From the NCBI GenBank assembly GCA_046533095.1, contig JAJQRA010000029.1, positions 1 to 44,488 of the forward strand: DNA of 44,488 nt, written 5' to 3'. Position numbers and translations under genes: made by a program. Of this stretch, positions 40,460 to 44,488 are shown one piece after another. The first letter of the stretch is position 1. Each line of letters starts with the position of its first letter. This DNA is from ZAX-1 sp046533095 (GTDB taxonomy: Bacteria > Bacillota > Clostridia > Lachnospirales > Lachnospiraceae). The notes below the pieces were generated by a model. That model saw only the letters and a list, made by a program, of their open reading frames with translations. It did not search any database and was not told the DNA's origin.

Positions 40460-41667
40460 ATGAAAGAATCAATAACACCTAAAAACAAGCATATGTCATT
40501 TGATGATCGCTATGAAATCCAACAGTGCTTGGAACACGGCATGACATTTAAGGCAATAGCCACACGAATCGGCAAAGACCCAACTACTGTTTCAAAGGAA
40601 GTCAAAAAGCACATTACGGCTGTGCCCTCAAATGTGAAGCGGATGAACCCGGATGGGACAGCTTTTGAGGGTGTTTGCCCTAATCTGATGAAAGCACCGT
40701 TTGTCTGCAACGCTTGTAAAAAGCGAAGATCAGCCTGTATTTATGCCAAACACCTCTATTATTCCAAACGTGCATACGATGAATATGCAGCTCTCTTGCA
40801 TGAAGCACGAGGAGGTATACCGCTGAACAAAGAAGATTTTTACGAAATGGACAGAGTCGTTTCAGAAGGCGTAAAAAAGGGCAGCACCTCTACCAAATCA
40901 TGCATACTTATGACCTAGGCGTTTCAAAATCTACAGTTTATAGGCATCTGAAACGAGGCTATCTTTCTGTTTCCGCCGTTGATTTTCCGCGTGTCGTCAA
41001 GTTCAAACCGCGACGCTCAAAGCCGTCGGAATATGTGCCAAAAGCCGCAAAAGTCGGCAGAACCTACGAGGATTTTCTAGGCTTTACAGAAGAAAACGGC
41101 CTAACTGCATGGGTTGAAATGGATACCGCCATCGGGCGTAATGGTGGCAAAGCCATAATGACTTTGCATTTTACTCTTTGTGATTTTATGGTAGGTTTGC
41201 TGCTTGATAGCAAAAGTTCAGCAGAGGCCACATCTAAAATCCTTGCATTAAAAAATAAATTTATCGGTGCAGGCATGCTATTTGGTGATATTTTCCCTCT
41301 TATCCTCACCGATAACGGCGGGGAGTTCGCCGATGTCATTACAATTGAAAATGATTTGCACGGGGCAGAAGAAGCAACAGTTTTCTTTTGCGACCCATAC
41401 AAACCGTGTCAGAAGCCCAACGTGGAGAAGAACCATACCCTTTTCCGCGATATCGTCCCCAAGGGAGAATCATTTGACGGCTTCACCCAAAATACTATCA
41501 GCTTAATTTTCTCGCATGTCAACAGTGTGAAACGAAAAATCTTCAACGGACAAACGCCATATGAAATGTTCGCCTTCACTTACGGCGAAGCTCCTGCGGA
41601 ACTTCTTGGCATACGCAAAATACCTGCCGAGCAAGTTGTTCAGTCACCCAACCTTTTACACCGCTAA
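40460..41667 (+). CDS. IS30-family transposase in two frames (-1 frameshift)
   Basis: Frame 1 (40460-40918) has the HTH_38 domain (MSFDDRYEIQQCLEHGMTFK, then PTTVSKEVKKHI). Frame 2 (to 41667) holds the DDE core: Asp in WVEMDTAIG, Asp in LTDNGGEF and Glu in PNVEKNHTLFR. Joining them gives GVKKGQHLYQIMHTYDLGVSKSTVYRHL, a normal transposase of roughly 400 residues. The switch is a -1 step at A-AAA-AAG (40873-40879), which sits in the correct phase for a programmed bacterial frameshift, with AGAAGG a few bases upstream as a possible stimulator. A one-base homopolymer loss is the alternative. The start ATG follows GGAGA. All catalytic residues are present. Confidence 0.8.
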
Positions 41668-41899
41668 CCCCTAAACTACCACAAAAATATACAAGAAAAT
41701 ATGCAAGAAGATTTCCCGTGCTAAATTCATCATATATGGAATTTAATCTGAAACCATCTCGTTTTCGGAGCGCGAAGCATACCGTTTTTTGAAAATAAGG
41801 TCAGCTTTAAGGCTTGTTTTGGGAATATCTAAGCGTTTTTCAGCTCTTCTCAAATTCAATTCCATCAATTTTTCAGTGTAAATTCAACATGTTTCCTAC

Positions 41900-41926
41900 T
41901 CTGGAACTTACTTTGGGAATTTACGT
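41900..41926 (-). repeat. IS30 right inverted repeat
   Basis: Reverse complement of 40349-40375 with a single difference. It defines the right boundary of the element. The 170 bp from 41927 to 42097 show no gene or clear signal. Confidence 0.8.
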
Positions 41927-42097
41927 TAATTTCACAGCGTAGTCACCTCGCTCATCAAATTATATCCATAGACAAAATAACGCCGAAATTCAAAACACCA
42001 CAGCTAAAGCTTTTCCCCTGTTGTTATGCTGTCGCTAATACCGATACTTACGAAGCAATGCGTTTTTGAGCCGAGCGTAGTGTTTTGCCTATAGCGT

Positions 42098-42835
42098 TTA
42101 CTTTGACATATTAATAATTTTATGTCTAAAAACGACAATCGCAATTACTAATATAACAACAGCATATCCGATCACCCACAATAAATGTGACAATATGGAC
42201 GTATAATCCCCGGCAATCGCAGCTTTCCCAGCGTCTACAGCGTGAGCAAAGGGGAGAAGATAGGCTATCTTCTTGACAGCACCGCCCAAAAGGTTTAAAT
42301 CAATCCAAGCTCCTGAAAGCCATGCGCTGAGATTGGTGAGCAGAGTGCCGCATATGCCGCCTACCTGCTTATCGTTTAGCAATGTTCCCCCTAACAATCC
42401 TATTTCAATAAAAAGAAGGGCAACAGGTAAAAGCACGACAAGTGCAAGTAAAGCATTTGCATTTAACGGCAGCCCAAGTAAAATCGCCGCAGTAAGACAT
42501 ATAGCGCTTTGACCGATTGCTATTGGAATTAGGGGAATAATATATCCGTACATAAAGTCTGTGGCTGTGAGCGGCGAAGCCATTAACCTGACCATGAACG
42601 AGGTGCTTCTGTCTTTTGCGATCAACGTACCGGAAAACAAAGAAAAGAAAGAAAGCCCAAAGACCGCTATGCCCGGCGCAAGGGTTGTAACGGGAAAAAT
42701 ATTCTCCGGGATATTTTTTCCGATTACAGATAATAAAAGCAGTACGACGAGAGGAAAACCGAGCGCAAAAGACATATTCAAAGGGTCTCTCAATATTTCT
42801 TTTCGATTTCGTGAAGCGAATATCATTGTTTTCAT
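42098..42835 (-). CDS. ABC-2-type permease (AbrB-linked exporter)
   Basis: A 245-residue membrane protein with six hydrophobic segments in the ABC-2 arrangement: SRNRKEILRDPLNMSFALGF at the start, then the RSTSFMVRLMASPLTATDFMY loop typical of this family. It should form the channel for the ATPase encoded just upstream; start and stop overlap by 4 nt. The substrate is unknown. It closes a three-gene operon (AbrB-type regulator, ATPase, permease). Confidence 0.88.
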   Translation of the reverse strand: MKTMIFASRNRKEILRDPLNMSFALGFPLVVLLLLSVIGKNIPENIFPVTTLAPGIAVFGLSFFSLFSGTLIAKDRSTSFMVRLMASPLTATDFMYGYIIPLIPIAIGQSAICLTAAILLGLPLNANALLALVVLLPVALLFIEIGLLGGTLLNDKQVGGICGTLLTNLSAWLSGAWIDLNLLGGAVKKIAYLLPFAHAVDAGKAAIAGDYTSILSHLLWVIGYAVVILVIAIVVFRHKIINMSK

Positions 42836-43566
42836 TTCGCGTCCCCCGTTTCCGCCGCCAGAGCTACAAAAGCGTCCTCAAAAGATTTCGCATCTGTCTG
42901 CGCGATTAACTCTCTAACGGTTCCCACCGCTTTTAATTCGCCATTTGACATGATGCCGATTCTGTCCGACAGAGCTTCGGCTTCTTCCATATAGTGCGTT
43001 GTGAGTACGATTGTGATTTTACCTTTAAGCTGTTTGATAGCCGTCCACAATTCGCGTCGGGCAAGAACATCAAGGCCAAGTGTAGGTTCATCCAAAAACA
43101 ATATTTTCGGATTAGAAATCAACGCCATCGCAATACTAAGCCGCCGCTGCATACCGCCTGACAAGGTATTTGCCCGGTTCCCTGCCGCTTCCGCAAGTCC
43201 AAACGTATTCATCATGGCAACGGTCTTATCCTGCGCTGTCTTTTTGTCGTTGCCATATATTCCGGCAATCATTTCGATGTTTTCCTTGACGGAAAGATTG
43301 CGGGCTACTGCTGTTTCTTGCGGCGAAATATTGATCTTCTCCTTGACCGCATAAGGCTTGGAAACAATACTGTCACCAAGCAGAACCGCGTCTCCTGATG
43401 TGGGTGATAACATACAGGATAGCATTTTGATTGTTGTGGTTTTCCCTGCACCATTAACGCCAAGGAGAGCATACAATTCCCCTTGTCCAATGGTTAAGTT
43501 CAAAGTATTAACGGCAATTTTCTCTTTGTATTTTTTGGTAAGGTTGGTCGTCCGAATGGCTGTCAT
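42832..43566 (-). CDS. ABC transporter ATPase (AbrB-linked exporter)
   Basis: A 244-residue ATPase with Walker A GVNGAGKTTT, the Q-loop ISPQET, signature LSGGMQRRLSI, Walker B LFLDEPTLGLD and the H-loop TTHYMEE. It resembles DrrA/CcmA-type drug-export subunits. The ATG at 43564-43566 overlaps the AbrB-type stop by 4 nt and the stop overlaps the permease start by 4 nt, so the operon is translationally coupled. Unlike the exporter ATPase at 17040-17987 it is intact. Confidence 0.92.
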   Translation of the reverse strand: MTAIRTTNLTKKYKEKIAVNTLNLTIGQGELYALLGVNGAGKTTTIKMLSCMLSPTSGDAVLLGDSIVSKPYAVKEKINISPQETAVARNLSVKENIEMIAGIYGNDKKTAQDKTVAMMNTFGLAEAAGNRANTLSGGMQRRLSIAMALISNPKILFLDEPTLGLDVLARRELWTAIKQLKGKITIVLTTHYMEEAEALSDRIGIMSNGELKAVGTVRELIAQTDAKSFEDAFVALAAETGDAK

Positions 43567-43868
43567 TTCGATTCCTCCTCGTCATTGCTGACTTTTTTGA
43601 TTTCCTTCGCAAAAACTAAGCTGTCATCTTCGTTTTGTTCGGGATAAATGTCTTTTCCTTTCCCACTTAAAATGGCGTCTGCAATTTTACTAAATACGTT
43701 CATTCTCTCGATTGCGATACCCTTTTGGGTGTCGGCGAGCAACATCAATGTGTCACCGGTCTCAATTCCGAACATATCACGAACCTCTTTGGGAATTACA
43801 ATCTGCCCTTTCGGCCCTACTTTTACGGAACTCATATATTTGCCGTTATCCTTGGATTTGCTTTTCAT
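43563..43868 (-). CDS. AbrB/SpoVT-type DNA-binding protein
   Basis: A 101-residue protein with a swapped-hairpin AbrB domain (SSVKVGPKGQIVIPKEVRDM then FGIETGDTLMLLADTQKGIAI) and an acidic C-terminal tail. Such proteins bind DNA as dimers or tetramers; here the likely target is the 25-bp palindrome at 43883-43907 at its own start site. The same fold also serves MazE-like antitoxins, but no toxin is encoded next to it. AAGGGAG lies about 5 nt before the ATG at 43866-43868. It leads the exporter operon and probably represses it. Confidence 0.88.
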   Translation of the reverse strand: MKSKSKDNGKYMSSVKVGPKGQIVIPKEVRDMFGIETGDTLMLLADTQKGIAIERMNVFSKIADAILSGKGKDIYPEQNEDDSLVFAKEIKKVSNDEEESK

Positions 43869-43882
43869 AAAAACTCCCTTCG

Positions 43883-43938
43883 GTTATACAAGTTGGACTT
43901 GTATAACTTATTATACACTCGTTTTTTGTTCTTGTCAA
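43883..43938 (-). promoter_or_regulatory. Consensus promoter and palindromic operator of the AbrB-ABC operon
   Basis: On the minus strand TTGACA (plus 43933-43938) and TATAAT (plus 43910-43915) are exactly 17 bp apart. Just downstream GTTATACAAG-TTGGA-CTTGTATAAC (43883-43907) is a perfect 10-bp-arm palindrome covering the start site and leader. Strong promoter plus palindrome at +1 suggests tight repression. Confidence 0.8.
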
Positions 43939-43946
43939 CAGCCTAT

Positions 43947-43976
43947 AAAAAATAGAGCTGCATGAATCTGCAACTC
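43947..43976 (-). terminator. Rho-independent terminator of a minus-strand gene to the right
   Basis: On the minus strand GAGTTGCA, a 6-nt loop and TGCAGCTC form an 8-bp stem (one G-U pair) followed by TATTTTTT. It ends transcripts from the membrane-protein fragment at 44094-44294 before the AbrB promoter. Between 43977 and 44093 nothing else is evident. Confidence 0.7.
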
Positions 43977-44093
43977 TTCCGAACATAAATTGCTACCTTA
44001 AATATTTACCGATGATTACTCGCAACTAATAATTTTACTGCGCCTTTTCGCCCCTATACCATTGCAATATCTTATGTACTGTGTGGAATGGCT

Positions 44094-44294
44094 TCACCTT
44101 AGCGCGATTTGGAGAATCCTGCTGATAATTGCGAGTATACCAATGTAGACGCATACAATCCCCGCAGCAACCTTGTTTTTAGATGATGATTTATTCCTCA
44201 TAAGTATTACTCCGACAACAATCAACGCAAGACCTAAAATGCAGTAAAAATCATAAGCCCCGAACCCATGTGTGCCAGCTGAAGTCGGGGCAGA
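44094..44294 (-). pseudogene. C-terminal fragment of a small membrane protein
   Basis: The minus-strand frame is open for 66 codons with two hydrophobic helices (FYCILGLALIVVGVILM and AAGIVCVYIGILAIISRIL) joined by a basic loop (RNKSSSKNK), and then stops. No start codon or ribosome site fits, and a TAA lies at 44295-44297. The family is not recognised; it resembles short two-helix proteins of unknown function. It probably lost its 5' end to the repeat-rich element end that begins at about 44300. Confidence 0.45.
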
Positions 44295-44304
44295 TTAGGC
44301 TTGG

Positions 44305-44441
44305 GTGCATACCTTTACACGATTCCTATACTCGTTACACGATTCTTCTTTAGCGGACAAAAAAATGCACCCGCCGCAGAACTTTTGCACGATTCTGGGT
44401 ACTTACCCCCAAAGAACGGACAGAATAAATGCACCTGTTTT
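44305..44441 (+). repeat. Repeated motifs, possible end of a mobile element (IS21-like?)
   Basis: TTACACGATTC-like 12-mers occur at 44314-44325, 44334-44345 and 44384-44395. GGACA followed within 2-6 nt by AAATGCACC occurs at 44354-44371 and 44418-44434. An inverted GGTGCAT is at 44304-44310. Arrays of short repeats at one end, followed by a transposase start, are typical of IS21-type and some Tn7-like elements. The identity is a guess because the gene is cut by the window edge. Confidence 0.45.
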
Positions 44442-44470
44442 TGTCCATAATAAGGCAAGAGGTGAATATT

Positions 44471-44488
44471 ATGCGAAGTTTAGAGGAG
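44471..44488 (+). CDS. Start of a gene cut by the right edge
   Basis: ATG at 44471 is preceded by AGAGGTGAATATT, a good ribosome site with 7-8 nt spacing, and the first codons read MRSLEE. The gene follows the repeat array at 44305-44441, so a transposase such as IstA is possible but cannot be shown from six codons. Confidence 0.4.

Larger units (their letters stand above)
40349..41926 (+). mobile_element. IS30-family insertion sequence, about 1.58 kb
   Basis: Both ends are present: left 40349-40375 and right 41900-41926 are 27-bp inverted repeats with one mismatch (ACGTAAATTTCCAAAGTAAG versus ACGTAAATTCCCAAAGTAAG, and so on). Between them is a single transposase gene in two overlapping frames. 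A clear target duplication is not seen. About 230 bp after the transposase stop are noncoding. Confidence 0.85.

Noticed and set aside
34677..41926. Composite transposon formed by the two insertion sequences around the lipoprotein genes
   Set aside because: The elements belong to different families (IS256 and IS30) and one is truncated, so they could not move the segment together.
1..44488. tRNA or rRNA genes
   Set aside because: I saw no cloverleaf-like sequence or conserved rRNA segments by eye; a dedicated search was not possible.

Overview
The window looks like a chromosome segment of an anaerobic, low-GC Firmicute of the Clostridia (gut or rumen type). The basis is a double-ASKHA 2-hydroxyacyl-CoA dehydratase activase, several 4Fe-4S ferredoxin proteins, an EFR1-type flavodoxin/ferredoxin, strong AGGAGG ribosome-binding sites and consensus TTGACA/TATAAT promoters. 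Species cannot be named from the sequence. Roughly 2.2-24.5 kb and 42-43.9 kb are moderately GC-rich, while 24.6-41 kb is AT-rich and carries recombinases, insertion sequences and gene fragments, so it looks acquired.

Layout. 1-2.2 kb: a MazF/PemK toxin fragment, an XRE regulator, a long inverted repeat, and a PucR-type regulator gene split by two frameshifts, whose leader holds two 43-nt tandem repeats. 2.2-7.2 kb (minus strand): two-component system 1 (kinase, then regulator) upstream of a zinc-ribbon membrane protein and a BcrAB-like ABC exporter. 7.2-14.7 kb (minus): the 1299-residue activase, a NapH-like iron-sulfur membrane protein, a YgiN-like monooxygenase, a MATE exporter, an EFR1 protein and a MarR regulator. 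14.8-20 kb (minus): two-component system 2 (regulator, then kinase), an ABC-2 exporter whose ATPase has an internal amber codon, a CDF cation exporter and a short DtxR-type regulator. 20-24.7 kb: a ZinT-like lipoprotein operon facing an AraC plus DtxR-type pair, with a CopZ-like gene and decayed fragments beside it. 25-32.3 kb (minus): an S8 peptidase lacking its catalytic Asp, three tandem large serine recombinases, a small DUF6870-like protein and a MazF remnant. 32.4-40.3 kb: blaI-blaR1, a truncated IS256-family element and three related membrane-anchored proteins. 40.3-41.9 kb: an IS30-family element. 42.1-43.9 kb: an AbrB-ABC exporter operon. The right edge has a membrane-protein fragment and a repeat-rich end that may belong to another mobile element.

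How the parts work together. Five promoters on the minus strand share one geometry: GTTTAA/GTTTAC-like hexamers repeated every 11 bp, the last ending 10 nt before the -10 box. They precede two-component system 2 itself, its ABC exporter, the CDF exporter, the zinc-ribbon/ABC operon of system 1, and a decayed gene ahead of system 1. Both systems therefore probably control neighbouring export genes. Predicted DtxR, MarR, BlaI and AbrB operators at other promoters suggest dense local regulation of metal and drug export. BlaI-like boxes lie both at blaI and ahead of a lipoprotein operon about 8 kb away.

Caution. At least five genes are broken by the apparent loss of exactly one base in an A or T run of 6-7. 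This pattern fits homopolymer sequencing error as well as real decay, so those genes may be intact in the organism.
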